Positions 24,685-36,180 of a DNA stretch of 64,000 nucleotides are shown piece by piece (position 1 is the stretch's first letter; each line of letters starts with the position of its first letter). Source of the stretch: Symbiodinium sp. CCMP2592 (lineage: Eukaryota; Sar; Dinophyceae; Suessiales; Symbiodiniaceae); NCBI GenBank assembly GCA_905221615.1, contig CAJNDT010006189.1:171001-235000 (forward strand). Reading direction: 5' to 3'. The position numbers and the translations under genes are program-made. Below the pieces are notes generated by a model, which ran no database searches, had not been told where the DNA came from, and saw only the letters and a list, made by a program, of their open reading frames with translations.

Positions 24685-25190
24685 CGCTCTCACCGAACAC
24701 TGTCACATCCTTGGTGCGCGCACATCTCCGAAGATAAAGGCGGGAACAAGGCCGTCTTCGTCGAACATCGGTGCGAGCGTCTGCGCAAGGCAGTGAGTTT
24801 GGTGTAGAGGTTTTCTCGTGGTACAAATAAGGCTGGGCCCGGGCCCCGCGCCTTCATCACGATGTCCTTGCTCCAGGTCAGCGAGCACGTACACTCGATG
24901 CTATATCGCAAGGCCGCTGCGCCATGTGCCATTCTTGCAGACCAGGAACGATGCTGCGCTGGTACGGATTGGGACCGTGTGGCGATCTGAGAGCATGCAA
25001 GCTGAGGTTGTGGAAGGTCTCCTTGCCCTGGGTCAGGTTGGACCTGGGTTTCCCAGGCAGCCGCCCGGCGGCCCGGCGGCCCGGCCCCATCAGCACAGCC
25101 GAGCTGCCGGGTGAAGTCGATGCCCAGAATCAAGTTGCAAGTCTCCATACCCTCCTCGGACCAGAGAGCAATCTCATAGCCCTCCAGACA
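24685..25190 (-). CDS. Copine-like protein, N-terminal vWA exons, with a probable frameshift
   Basis: Three exons match the start of the copine/RGLG vWA domain. Exon 25190-25110 has SEEGMETCNLILGIDFT, the metal-site strand D-F-T. Exon 25025-24950 has GKETFHNLSLHALRSPHGPN then PYQRSI, matching the usual K-S-F-x-x-x-S-L-H...NPYxxAI. Exon 24795 to about 24685 has LAQTLAPMFDEDGLVPAFIF then GDVR, matching 'LxPfDEDgliPxfgFGD'. After GDVR the frame breaks at the GC dinucleotide run near 24715-24721. Skipping two bases restores TKDVTVFGESEV, the expected continuation. The remaining vWA exons are at 16.5-17.0 kb, downstream of an intervening PPR gene. No C2 domains were found upstream, as in RGLG-type copines, although 25.2-26.3 kb could hide diverged exons. 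Confidence 0.77.
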
Positions 25191-25199
25191 AAGACGGGA

Positions 25200-26290
25200 T
25201 GAGTCTAATCATCTGCCACTGTCCTTCTTCAGGGCATCCATCAGCTGGTTCTCGTAGAAAGCCTGTGATACATTATGCTCTCCGTGCATGAGGGAAGAAT
25301 GCAGCTCATGCAACCGGTGACGTGAAGCACCTCATCTGCATTGGAGATCTCAGACGGCTGGACGATGGTGGAGTGCTCTCTCAGCACCTGCTGTCTGGTT
25401 TCGTGCGGCTCTGGGCCTTCTACTGCTGTTCAAAAGTTGACCAATGAGATAACAAGCTTCCACAGCCATTCGCGCAGATAGCTTGGCCTCAAAAGCTGGG
25501 ACACCGGGATTGCAAAACAGCCGAGACTACCGGCTCGTCTGCCTCCTTTACCACGGCTGCGACGCTCGCTTCGAAGCGGCCAGACAGGTATCCCCCCATG
25601 GCTAGGGCGACTCAAAGCTTCAATCTCTGTGAGAACGACCGAGTAATCGAGAAGCACTGAGTATAACAATCTCGCTACCGATGCGCTCAGTACAGGCTCC
25701 ATGACGGCTCCATGGCAGCCGACACTTCTCATAACAGCCTAGACCACTGGCAGCCAATGCTAACGCGATGCAAAGGGGTCGTCTCTGCCTTTCGCCTCTC
25801 GCATAGCTCAGTCTCAAAAATCAGACGACACGTCCTTCCACCGTTGCACGCGTGGCTCCGCCACATCGGCGGCAGTCTCCTTTGAAGCTCAAGGCCCAGA
25901 CACCGAAACCGTACACCAGATTCAGCCGGGCCTCACAAACTGCACCCGAACACCCGAAGCAAGAGTCTGCAGGCGCCCCAGAAGTGCCATAACCATTAGG
26001 CACAAGGAATATCACAGTTTGTGTGCGTTGGAAGGATTCGAAGTCCCGTCCTCAGGACCAGGACTTTGCTGGCATCCTTCACCGAGATTGACCTGCAGAC
26101 ACTCAGACAGTTAACACTCCTGCAGAAACAACCCGGAGTCAATCCCAAAACAACCTCCCTTTGCATGGTTGCGTATCCCTCTCCCCACCCCTGCCCCGCA
26201 CCCGAAAGCCCGGCCCTGCCCTCCTGTGGTTTGTCCTCCCGCACTATTCATCAGCACCAGGAAGAACACCAATAAAGAAAAGCGAGTCTG
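25200..26290. other. No recognised gene
   Basis: Open frames on both strands are short and unrecognised. A minus-strand hydrophobic stretch at 25640-25690 (…ARLLYSVLLDYSVVL) might be an exon. Nothing else supports a call. Confidence 0.35.
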
Positions 26291-26382
26291 AAATGCCATG
26301 CATGAGTACGTAAAGGGAGAGGGGGAAAGACACCAGGGAGACAGCGGGAGAGATAGAGGCGGATGGATTTGGATGGAAGGAT

Positions 26383-26600
26383 TTGGATGGATGGATGGAT
26401 GGATGGATGCATGGATGCATGGATGCATGGATGCATGGATGCATGGATGCATGGATGCATGGATGCATGGATGGATGGATGGATGGATGGATGGATGGAA
26501 AGATGGATGGAAAGATGGATGGATGGATGGATGGATGGATGGACGGACGGACGGACGGACGCATGCAGGCATGGAGGGATGGAGGGATGGATGGGTACAG
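26383..26600 (+). repeat. (GGAT)/(GCAT) tetranucleotide array
   Basis: ATGGATGG and ATGGATGC units in long runs, ending in a GGAC run (26541-26560). All six frames remain open or nearly so, which produces false Met/Asp/Gly/Trp or His/Pro/Ser ORFs. Confidence 0.95.
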
Positions 26601-26622
26601 ATGCATCTATGTACGTACATGC

Positions 26623-26626
<4 letters not shown>

Positions 26627-26699
<73 letters not shown>

Positions 26700-26712
26700 A
26701 TATATATAGATG
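26627..26712. repeat. (TA)n tract
   Basis: A long alternating TA run with minor interruptions directly follows the GGAT array. Confidence 0.95.
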
Positions 26713-26759
26713 GGCATATATATGTATATATAAAAATATGTGTGTGTGCATGTAGCTAC

Positions 26760-28800
26760 ATGATAACAACTGATAACATACAAATTATGTGTGCGTAGAT
26801 ATCCGACTAGTTATGGTACCTCTTCGCGAAGACTTGCCTTAATGCTTGCAAATCATATTTCACAGAGCACACATCGTGAAACTTTCATTTCTTGCACGCA
26901 AACGAAATTGTTATATGTTGTTTCTATGTTCGTGGACAATTGTCGAATATGTGTTCATACGTCCATATGCGTTTGGAATCGTTCAGTTCCATGCCCTCCT
27001 CCTCCACAGAAACTCAGGACGGGAACATCGTGAAACCGTTAGCAATATCAATATCATGCAGTATTTGCACATATTCACACGATGCTGGCCACAGGACAGG
27101 CAGGCTCACAAGCCTCCCATCCCGAAAAGTGCCAGCGACGACAGCGATAGCGTGCATTGAACAGCCTACTGCAGGACACCTGCACCTTGCTGGCCAAGAG
27201 AGAACCCACGTCATTGAGCTACAGTTCTCAGGCTCTAGAATGACATGTGTACGTGTGCACATGCATGCTTGCATACATCTCTTGAAAGAATCCGTGTTAC
27301 TTTCCCATGTATAGGGACAAGAGCCAAATACGCATGTTCTGCTGGAATAGTTGTAGATAAGCAACATCCACATCCATGCCAAGCCTCTAAGCAATGCCCT
27401 GGCTGCCAGGACATCAACTTTCTGAACTCCGACACCCATGGTCCAAAAGTCTGAAGTCCCAGGGCCTACCATGCAAGGCCCACGCTGCTCCGAAGTGTTT
27501 ACCGCAACCCCTAGCCTCTGTTAGCCTCTTCAGCCTCTTATCCCGAAAGTGAGTCTGCAGACCCCTCTTCCTGCGTCCTTCGGCGGTGCCTCGGCGAGGC
27601 GCAGCGCCTCCGTGAGGTGAGCTTCCTGGATTGGCCCGTGGCGTTTCGGAGCTTCCCAGGAGGGCCGACAGCAGAGACGTCCCAGGAAGCCCCAGATGTG
27701 AGACAGAGGTCCACCACGGCCTTAAGCTGGCCCCCAAACCATCCCAAAACAGGAGGCTTCACCTCAGCATTCGCCTGTTGGAGACGCGACTCCAGCCTGC
27801 GTGCGTGATGTGATCTTGCTGTTCTACCCAGCTGTCCACTACAAAACTTCGAGCGAATCAGGGCATGCTGAAGAGCACGACTCCGCCCACAAGTTTCAGA
27901 CCACCAGATTTTAGATGGAACGAAATCCTGTAGCCACTTTAGCCAGCCTCGAGGTTTCTGCTGTCAGGCTGCGCTGGGTCTGCAGGAGGTGTCGATGACG
28001 GTCCTTGCAACGCGTTTCAACAGCCTCTTCAAAGAGGGTCGGTCGGGTCTCTGACTCTCTGTGAGCTCTCCTCCAGGCAGTAGTGCTCGTGGGACAGGCT
28101 TGCCTCGAGGCAGAAGCTGAAATCTGCTCTTACAGATAGGATGCCACAGCGTGCACGGGCTTGGGATGCACCTTGATGCCGTCGCAGCACGTGCAGTTTA
28201 TGGAAAGGTGGCCTCTGTTTGTCTTTGGACACCCAGCTGCTGCCAGTCAATCGTGTACCTCAGCTTGCAAGTCACAGAATCTTAACCTCGACGAAGCAAT
28301 GAAAACATGATTTGGAGGTTCAGCCTAGGACCGTAGAACAGCAGAATTTTCAATTTGTCGTCTCTGTCAAGACTCTCAGACAACCGTTGAAGCAAAAACC
28401 GAAGCCAGGTTTCTTGCCCTCTTTCGGGGCCGTGAGCCGCAGTCCGAACCAAGGCGCTCTGTCAGTTGAAGATTCAGGTATCGGATCCTTTCGTCCTGCG
28501 ATGATAATCTGCGCATGCGGGATTACGTGGTATCATCAGATAAGAAAGAGACGGCCCCTGAACTTCACAGCCGATCATGCGAGACGGTCCTTCATCTGGC
28601 ACTGCTGCTTCCAGTGGCTCGCCATCATCCTCCTCTGCTCCTGGTGGAAGCGCACCAGATCCTGCGTGGACCGGCTTCACTCACGACTTCGCATTAGTAT
28701 CCGGCTGTCCGTTAACTTACTCAATGGCTCACTCTCAGTCTGACTGTCCTCCGCCCTTTCTCACCATACAAAACAAGGTGCACGTGCATGGGCTGCATAT
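26760..28800. other. No supportable gene
   Basis: Unique-looking sequence with short open frames on both strands. Minus-strand pieces at 28029-28250 (…FCLEASLSHEHYCLEESS) and 28474-28680 (…PPGAEEDDGEPLEAAVPDE) have coding-like composition but no recognisable domain or clear splice sites. Confidence 0.3.
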
Positions 28801-28807
28801 GTGAACA

Positions 28808-28912
28808 GATCTATCTATCTCAACCTATCTGTCTACCTATTTATCTATCTGTCTGTCTATCTGGATTTCTATCGATCTATCTGTCTGCCTATCCGAATAT
28901 CTATCTATGCGT
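28808..28912 (+). repeat. (CTAT)/(CTGT) tetranucleotide tract
   Basis: Imperfect CTAT, CTGT and CTAC tetramers, the complement type of the 18.6 kb tract. Confidence 0.88.
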
Positions 28913-29450
28913 CATCATCTGCACGGTGCCCGTCTGCTTTCTACAAGATTCCACATCGAGTAATATGGGTTATGCACTGCGGCATATTAGAGAGCTGACA
29001 GCAACACAAACCGTGGACCAGAACATGGACGGTGCCTCGGCACAGACCACGCGCCGGTCCGCCTGCTCGGCATCCTTCTGCTGCTCCTGAGACCAGGAAG
29101 CACAGGCGACGGACATGGTCTACCCGTGTCCCGTGAGACTGCCTCCAAAGCCAGCCGAAGCGAATCTAGGCGTTCGTTGTGCTGTTCCTTCGAGACTTGA
29201 CTCTGCGAGCTCTGAGAGCTAAAAGAGCTACAGCTGTGACACCGGGATCCGCAGTGCCTTCATGGCCTTGAACTCCGCTTGCAAGCCCAAGAAATCCTGC
29301 GAGATGCCCCAAAACTGACATTGCTTGCTTGCTACAGGTCCCCAGGCTGGCCCAGCTAACGTTTCATCAGCTAGAGGAGTCTGAAACATGGTCAAAGTTC
29401 CACAGGGATCAGAAACAAGGCCTCAAGCCTAAGTTATCTGATCACGAATT

Positions 29451-29680
29451 TTAGTAGAGCTCCTCCTGAGCCCGCATCACGCGATCTTCCAGGACCTCCC
29501 AAACAGGCCAGTTCGACTTCGAAGCCTTTGGTGCTTCGAGCTGAGAAGCTGCAGCTCCGATCCCACCTCGTTCTCTGCACGCAGTGCGCCTGCCTGCAGC
29601 TTGGCCTCCAGCCTCAGAGGAAAGCAGGGGGGATGGGCTGGATGGGCTTCCTGACACACGCTTGTTCCTCCGAGCACCTT
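29451..29680 (-). CDS. Possible coiled-coil exon, unrecognised
   Basis: The minus strand reads RLEAKLQAGALRAENEVGSE followed by LQLLSSKHQRLR, a charged heptad-like helix. A second frame at the same place continues as …VWEVLEDRVMRAQEELY, so a frame change may lie near 29530. It could belong to a diverged gene. No family recognised. Confidence 0.38.
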
Positions 29681-30806
29681 GAAGAACAGTTCTGTCAAAT
29701 CACTGCAGGCTAAAGCCTCTCGAATCTCAAAGCATCACGGGTCCCTCGTTCACTCCTGAAGTGAAAGGGCCCTTGAGCACATACCAAGCCCATCAGATCC
29801 AGACTCTGCACGCTTCGTTCGAAGTGACCTCGCGTGCAGTTGCTGCACGATCCATTTAGTTTGCACATGCTGACATGTGTTGGTGCGTTTTTGAGTTATG
29901 TGACCCACATGGTGAACCCAAGCGTATCGTGCACTCCAGTCACTGGAAACCCCTGGCAGTAGCAGCTTGAAAACTCTTGTGCGAACACCGACAACCATGA
30001 GCAGCTCTCCTTCCTTGCCTCAGCCTGCTCTCGCGATCTTCAGTCTCCTCAGCGGCGGCACCTTGCAACTTGAAGCAACAAGATCTTCTGCGTTGACGCT
30101 TCGACAGTTGAATCAAGCTCCCAGTATCTGCGACTGCACTGGATGGCGCCAGACCTCCTGGGTGTGTGAAGCTCCCACATACCACGTCAAGCCTGCTTCA
30201 GCGCTTTCGCCACGAGGTAGCTGAATTTCCTGCGGCTCGGACGACGGACAGGAGCCCTGCATCGACGTAGCATGCCCGGTTTCAGAGAGAGTTCGATACA
30301 ATCTGAAAAGGCACAAGGCTTCTGCCACCTCGACGCCTGGCGACTCCACGGGCTGCCGTGGCGGTGTTGTTGGCGACTTGGCTGGTCGCATCTTCTTCAT
30401 GTGGGGCTTAAGGTTTGGGGCTTAGCAGCCAAAGTGGACGATTCCAAGATGTACCCACGGGCTGCTTGTGCAATGCTGCTCGCAGACCATGTGAAGAACC
30501 AGACAGCGAACTTAGAATAACAGTCGAGTGGCCACAACCTGGCCAAGTAAGTTCCAGGTGGAGCTTGTTTCCTGAGCCACCAGATCCGCAGCAAAGCATC
30601 GTGACATCGCGGGTTCCAGATTCTGCAAGCATCTACAGAGAGGTGCGACTTACATCTCGTCCAGTTCGCAGCGGCTTGACACGACGGAAACGGCTTGGAC
30701 CACGCCACATGAAAGACTAGGATAAACAATGCAACGTCTCGATTCAAGAAACACTGTGACCGACTAACATCACCACAAGCAAACATATGCAGGCATGTGG
30801 GCAGCT

Positions 30807-31620
30807 TTAGTGTCCAGCCTCTTCTGCGAACAAGCCCTGCTGGTAGTAAAACAAGTGCATCTGGCCAATCGAAAGAAAGACATCGCATGCCAACCAGAAA
30901 CGCCGAGATTTTCCGGGATCATCGGCTAGCCAACTGAGCACCCACCCTTGTCCGTAAAGCATTTCCTTCCCACGTGCTACATGCAGGGTGAGAATAGCTC
31001 TCGATGCAGACATAAGCGAGCCAACCAACCAGGGCAGCAGGAAAATTGCTGCGGCCGCCCTCCATGACCTGAGCAACATACTCAATGATTGTGTGAAAAC
31101 TAATTACTTGGAACAGAAGCACAGAAAGTCTGACACCACAAACCTGCGTTTACGGTTGACACAGCTCAGGTCGCCAGTTGCACGCAGCTGCTGTCTTGAT
31201 TCTGTCAATATTACCGACTGCCTGAAGCCTGGACTCCTGGACCCAGGGCTCCGACTGCAGCAAACCATGATGCCACTGGCCGATGCGTCAAGAAGCCATG
31301 GAAATCAAACAAATGTCTTGCGGCGTTGTCTGGCTGAGGAGTATGGCACGTTGCAGATTGCAGTTTTCTTGATTGCCATCATCGAGGCCGAGTGCTAACA
31401 CGACTGTGTATATGCATAGACTCATACTTCGGTGAACAATCAGCAAAATGCTGAAGTTCGGACCCACAGCCCACAGCATCACGCGCATGATCGCGGTGTA
31501 AATGTGTTTCTCCAGCCGGCTGCGGAGACATGCAAGTCCATGCCTCACCTCGACAATAATATGACACCGATAGGGCAAACATGCCGCGCAGTTGAACCTG
31601 CCGACATCCACGAAGTGCAC
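30807..31620 (-). CDS. Possible exons of a multi-pass membrane protein
   Basis: The minus-strand segment 31085-30807 contains hydrophobic runs: AAAAIFLLPWLVGSLMSASR and, after a charged loop, FWLACDVFLSIGQMHLFYYQ. The segment 31490-31380 contains LWAVGPNFSILLIVHRSMSL followed by CIYTVVLALGL. A further hydrophobic piece lies at 31930-31860 (EVMMIIVVGKIGLSSFTV), faintly like a transporter GK-x-G helix. The repeated hydrophobic exons on one strand suggest a membrane protein, but the transporter family cannot be named and splice joins were not resolved. Confidence 0.33.
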
Positions 31621-32408
31621 AGGTCCTCTGTTCAGATGTTCAGGTGTCTTTCAAGGACACTTACGGGAAGGAATGTGGTTGCTAATGTACTTCTTCGTAG
31701 TTTTATGTTCCAGACCGTGATCAACTTTTCCAGGTGGTCTTCGTTCCAGCATCAACAGCTCGAAAAAACAATTGCTCAAGTGCAAACATTCATTTTAGGA
31801 ATCGGCTTCAAAAGGTTGCTACAGTACGCATCAAATCTCACACGTGTAAAGCCCTCTTGGAAAGCTCAAAGAGGTCGACTGTGAAAGATGACAAGCCTAT
31901 CTTACCAACCACGATGATCATCACCTCAGTGATTTCGTTGGCAATGCTTCATTGCTTTTGCTGCCGCTGCCACGACATGCCAAGATCATGTTTCCGACAG
32001 CTACTTACAACACCATGACTGTTGCTACTGCCACTGTCCCTCCGCAATCATGTACTCCTGACTTTTTCCAGATTGCAACACGCTAACTTGCACGGTGTGC
32101 GTCATCGCAGTAGGTGTTGCAAGTTTAAAGCGAATGATACTGAACATAGAAAGACCCAAAGGCAAACTGTTCTTTTGCATCTGCGTTTTTGCGTGGTATT
32201 TGGTTTGGAAATTTTTGTTGGTTCTGGAGAAAATCGTCGAATGACGTTCAAGCTGTTTTAGGGCGGCCCATTTTCGGGCGCGTTTCTCAAAGGTCCAAGA
32301 ACCAAACATCCAAGACCCAACGGCTTGGCACCGGCCAAATTCAGACTTGTAACCATTCTCAATCGTCGATCCGGCAGTGAGCTGGCTCGCAGGTTGGCAT
32401 GAAGCGTC

Positions 32409-32627
32409 ATGGTTTTCGTCGAATCTCAACGCAGCTGGCAGCTGGTGGCTCTGGGATTGGACACCAGTTTCTCCAAATTCAGCCAGCCGGCTGCTGCCCT
32501 TCCTTGGGCGACGTCGACGGACTCAGAACTTCCGGAAGAGTCTTTTTGGCTGCGTGGACCCATTGCTCAAATTCGAGATTTAGTGGTGACAGAAGTTTTG
32601 GACAAGAATTTCCAGACATCCTCGTGA
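32409..32627 (+). CDS. Small ORF, 72 residues, unrecognised
   Basis: ATG-started plus-strand frame with balanced composition (…PEESFWLRGPIAQIRDLVVT). It opposes the surrounding minus-strand coding trend. No family, promoter or splice evidence, so it may be spurious. Confidence 0.2.
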   Translation: MVFVESQRSWQLVALGLDTSFSKFSQPAAALPWATSTDSELPEESFWLRGPIAQIRDLVVTEVLDKNFQTSS

Positions 32628-33085
32628 TGCTACAACCAAAAATACTAAAATTTGTGCCGCGTCCAAGACACTGGAGTTCAATGTTGGCGCGCGGGTTTTT
32701 CGGAACGAGTTTCCTTTTTCTCTATTTCTAGCTGAGAATGCTTCATCAACGACTCTCCGATCGAAGCTGGAGAAGTTTCCCAAAAAGCGGTCTGCCACCA
32801 CTTTGTGTGCTTGCTGGTCCAGAGTCAATGCTGTTTCTAGGTGGAATTGAGGCATTGCTCAAGACTCGGTCAAACTGAAGAGACCAAGCCGAAGAACAGA
32901 GTCGAAACAACAATCGAGCGATTTCAGCCCACGCAACATGTTTGCTTGCAAGAGTTGCAAGCAGGCACTTCACCGGTTTTAATCTTTTCTGAAAGAGCCT
33001 ACCACTTTTTCAGTGAAGGGGAACTTGAAGGTTCCCTCCAAGCTCTTGAAAACTTCTGTTAAACTTCACGTCCCTGAAAGAGGGT

Positions 33086-33170
33086 CTGAAGGGAGACTTA
33101 AAGGGTCAGACTCTTCAAGGGGGAGACTTCAAAAAGGGACTCCTCGAAGGGAGACTTAAAGGAGATTGAA
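33086..33170 (+). repeat. Short GGGAGACTT repeat, three copies
   Basis: GGGAGACTT(A/C)AA occurs at 33091, 33121 and 33149, giving a period of about 28-30 bp with GA-rich spacers. Confidence 0.65.
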
Positions 33171-33654
33171 GAAGATCAAGGTTTGAACTGTGCCGTCATC
33201 TTCCAAAGCTTCATGAAACTGAGTCCGACAGATTGGTCTTGCAGGGCATTGGGCCTTGCCCGCTTAGTCCATCGATTCTGCACCACAGATGTCTTTCACA
33301 GCCACAAAGGGGTGGCAGCTCTGCATATGTAGCCCATTGCGCGACCCAAGATTGCGGGAAGCAAGGCCAGTGAGCGCAATTAGATCCGATTGCACATTAA
33401 TTAATGGTGAACGACTTTGCCCGCGAAGTCTGTATGTAGCAGCCTCCTTGTTTCACTCTGTACAGGTGTTAGTTGCCTCTTATTCTTGCTTCTTGTTTCT
33501 TCTAAGGTGCATGGATTCCCAATTAATAAATCCAGAGCAGACATTGGACCAGAAGTCACACCCATACCGCACAACGAGATCTTCATGGAAGCTGCATGGC
33601 CGGATGGCCAGAACACGCGATCAATGAGGCTGGTCCCCTCCCCCCCCGGGGTTT

Positions 33655-34290
33655 AACCCAGGTTAGAACCTGGGTTTGAACCTGGGTTCCCTCCCCCCGG
33701 GGGGGGGGAACAACAACAACAACCCAGGGAACCCAGGTTTGAAACCTGGGTTTAACCTGGGTTTGAACCTGGGTTTGAACCTGGGTTAAACCTGGGTTCG
33801 AACCTGGGTTCAACCCCGGGTTAAACCCAGGTTTAAACCCAGGTTATAACCCAGGTTTGAACCCAGGTTTGAAACCCAGGTTCTACCCCAGGTTTGGAAC
33901 CCGGGTTTAATGAACCCAGGTTTAACCCAGGTTAAAACCCAGGTTAAACCCAGGTTCCAACCCCAGGTTTGAAACCCAGGTTCTAACCCAGATGGGTTGA
34001 ACCCAGGTTCGAACCCTGGTTTAACCCAGGTTTGAACCCAGGTTTGAAACCCAGGTTCTAACCCAGGTTTGGAACCCGGGTTCAATGAACCCAGGTTTAA
34101 CCCAGGTTAAAACCCAGGTTAAACCCAGGTTCCAAACCCAGGTTTGAAACCCAGGTTCTCACCCCGATTTGGAACCGGGGTTTAAAAACCCAGGTTTACA
34201 CCCAGGTTATAACCCAGGTTTGAACCCAGGTTTGAAACCCAGGTTCTAACCCAGGTTTGGAACCCAAGTTTAAAGCAGCCAGGTTTAACC
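33655..34290. repeat. AACCCAGGTT-type palindromic repeat block
   Basis: Dozens of copies of AACCCAGGTT or its complement AACCTGGGTT are spaced by 1-6 bases (GGTTTGAACCCAGG and variants). Orientation is mostly CCTGGGTT before about 33,815 and mostly AACCCAGG afterwards, with a CCCCGGG centre near 33,817, which makes a large inverted repeat. Tandem reuse keeps frames open, but no protein is implied. Confidence 0.93.
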
Positions 34291-34329
34291 CCAGGGTTGG
34301 TTTGAAGCAAGGCTTAAAGAAGGCTGAGG

Positions 34330-34870
34330 AAGCCTTCTTCGACACGAAGGAGACGCCCACACGAAATCGCTTAAAGGGGGTTAAAGGCGAATAAAACAAG
34401 CAGAAACATGAAAATTCAGAGACACACTGAGGCCTCCGCGGAGAAAAGCTCAATGGGGGGCTGCGACCCCCCCAACCTCCCCGCTATTTTGCAAATTGCA
34501 AACTCAAACTCCCCGCGCCTTGAAGCCGCCTAAACCGAAAACCTTCAACTCCAACCCAAATTGTTCAAAAAAAAATACAAAAAGAACAGAGTTCAAAAAA
34601 GCAAGAAAATAAATGCCACGAAATCGCTTCGGGGGGCTTAAACGCAAACGAAAAGAATACCTGAAAATGGAAGAGCGTCCCTCTAATCCCCTTCCTTTTT
34701 GCAAAAAACTACTGTGAACCTACTCTAAATCCAAACCAACAAAGCGAAAGTTAACAAAAGGAACATGAACAGACGCCTTCTTCAACACAAAAGCAGATGC
34801 CACGCGAAATCGCTTGAGGGGGCAAAAATGAACAAAATGGAAGAAGAAACATGAAAATTCAGAGACAGCG
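34330..34870 (+). repeat. CGAAATCGCTT module, three dispersed copies
   Basis: CCACACGAAATCGCTTAAAGG (34347), CCACGAAATCGCTTCGGGG (34616) and CCACGCGAAATCGCTTGAGG (34800) recur. Two are followed by the shared phrase ACATGAAAATTCAGAGACA (34407 and 34849). They are diverged copies of an interspersed sequence a few hundred bases long. Confidence 0.75.
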
Positions 34871-34959
34871 TCTGTTCTTCAAAAACTCAAATAAAGGTTG
34901 CAAACCAGATTTTGCACACACACTTTGGATTTGAAAACCGCCAATGCAGTTCAAACGCA

Positions 34960-35150
34960 GTTTAACCCAGGTTCCAAATCCAGGTTTCAACTCAGGTTCA
35001 ACCCAGGTTCCAACCCAGATTCCAACCCAGGTTTAAACACAGGTTCCGAACCCAGGTTGGAACCCAGGTTGAATCTGACGTTCAACCCAGGTTCAAACCT
35101 GGGTTTGAACCTGAACCCAGGTTCAACCCAGGTTTCCAAGCCTGCCCTTA
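34960..35150 (+). repeat. AACCCAGGTT-type repeat block, left of element A
   Basis: The same palindromic family continues (AACCCAGGTTCCAA, GGTTCAAACCTGGG) up to the target-site duplication of element A. The family resumes on the far side at 42,881. Confidence 0.9.
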
Positions 35151-35152
35151 AA

Positions 35153-35166
35153 GAAATAGTTTGGAA
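35153..35166. repeat. Target-site duplication of element A, left copy
   Basis: GAAATAGTTTGGAA, identical in all 14 bases to 42870-42883. It abuts the T8 run that is the element's A tail on the minus strand. Confidence 0.9.
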
Positions 35167-35295
35167 TTTTTTTTCTTCCTCGGACTTTTCCCATAGGGCG
35201 AATCTAGCGCTAGCTGTTTAACAGCTCTCACAAGAAACAAACTACAGGCCGTCGCTTACTTGACAGTGCAGCGTTTGTCCTTACGGCGCGAGCAC

Positions 35296-36180
35296 TTAAC
35301 ACGAAGCTTGGCGGTGACTTGACAGCTGGTTAGCGAGAATTGCCCTCCGCATTGTGAGCATTTCCACACAATGCGTTGCGTGAACGCCGTCAAACGTCGC
35401 TGGTCCATCTGCGCCACAGGGTGTCGCAGCTCTGGCTTCCAAGACTTTACGGTTCTTGCTATGCAACAGCTTAAGACTGCATCGCTCACAGGACAAGTCA
35501 AGCCCTTGCCATCTCCAAGAATGCCCGCTCGCATCCTGTGCTCTATGGACTAAAGTCAAGAACCATTCTGCCTGCGATTGTGTATGGCCGTGGCCCACAT
35601 TGGCCCCAATGCGCTTCCTACAGAGTCTGGGCTTGCCGCCTATGTCAACCTGGGAAGCTTGCTTTTTGGCAGCCTTAGCGGCCTCAAAACTTTTGACGCA
35701 AGGGTGAGCTTCATCACCTTGACTGGTTAAGACCTTGGCGGCACGGCCACTGAGCAACTCAAGAGTCGCTTCAAAAACCGCATCTTCTGCATGCAGAGTC
35801 CTGGCACCTTGATGGTTTGCGAGTTTGTGAGCTAGGTCATTGCAGAGCTTATCGGCCACAGCATTTGTGTCACGACGCCACAACTGGTCGGCTCCGAACT
35901 TCTCGACAAACTCACGCTCGCCAAGGTGAGAGTTAATCCATACAGTTTTGAGCCGCTGTGGGTCTTGCTGCCTCACTTGCTCCCAAAGGTCAGCATGAAA
36001 CTTACCTTGACACGTACCACGTAGCCGCTTATGGACTCCAAGGCAATCCATAGTGCAATCAATAGGCCCCTCAACATGTTGGAGTGAGAGCAAGACCGCA
36101 AAGAGCTCTCCGCGGAAAACGGTTTGCTGGCCAGGAAGCGTTGCGCAAAGGGTTGCATCACAGGCTGATTGTCTACCCAC
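35296..36180 (-). pseudogene. Element A: RNase HI core and C-terminal tail
   Basis: The frame carries the second half of RNase HI: R-G-E-L-F-A-V with the catalytic Glu, T-M-D-C with the catalytic Asp, then …VWINSHLGEREF and RRDTNAVADKLCNDLA, the last Asp motif. The first catalytic Asp (STDASGG) lies in the preceding frame, which joins by a frame change near 36165-36180. A Cys-rich C-terminal tail (SCERC and later Cys/His) follows. RNase H removes the RNA strand during target-primed reverse transcription. Confidence 0.85.

Noticed and set aside
24690..25148. Retroviral-type aspartic protease suggested by LILGIDF
   Set aside because: Neighbouring exons with NPYQRSI and DEDGLVPAF show that it is the first strand of a copine vWA domain.
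26251..26798. Several 100-170 codon frames in the GGAT/TA region
   Set aside because: Open only because tetranucleotide and TA repeats lack stops; the composition is Met/Asp/Gly/Trp or Ser/Ile/His/Pro.
33583..34453. Pro/Gly/Leu/Gln-rich frames across the AACCCAGGTT block
   Set aside because: Repeat translation (NPGSNPGL-type phrases); no start or domain context.
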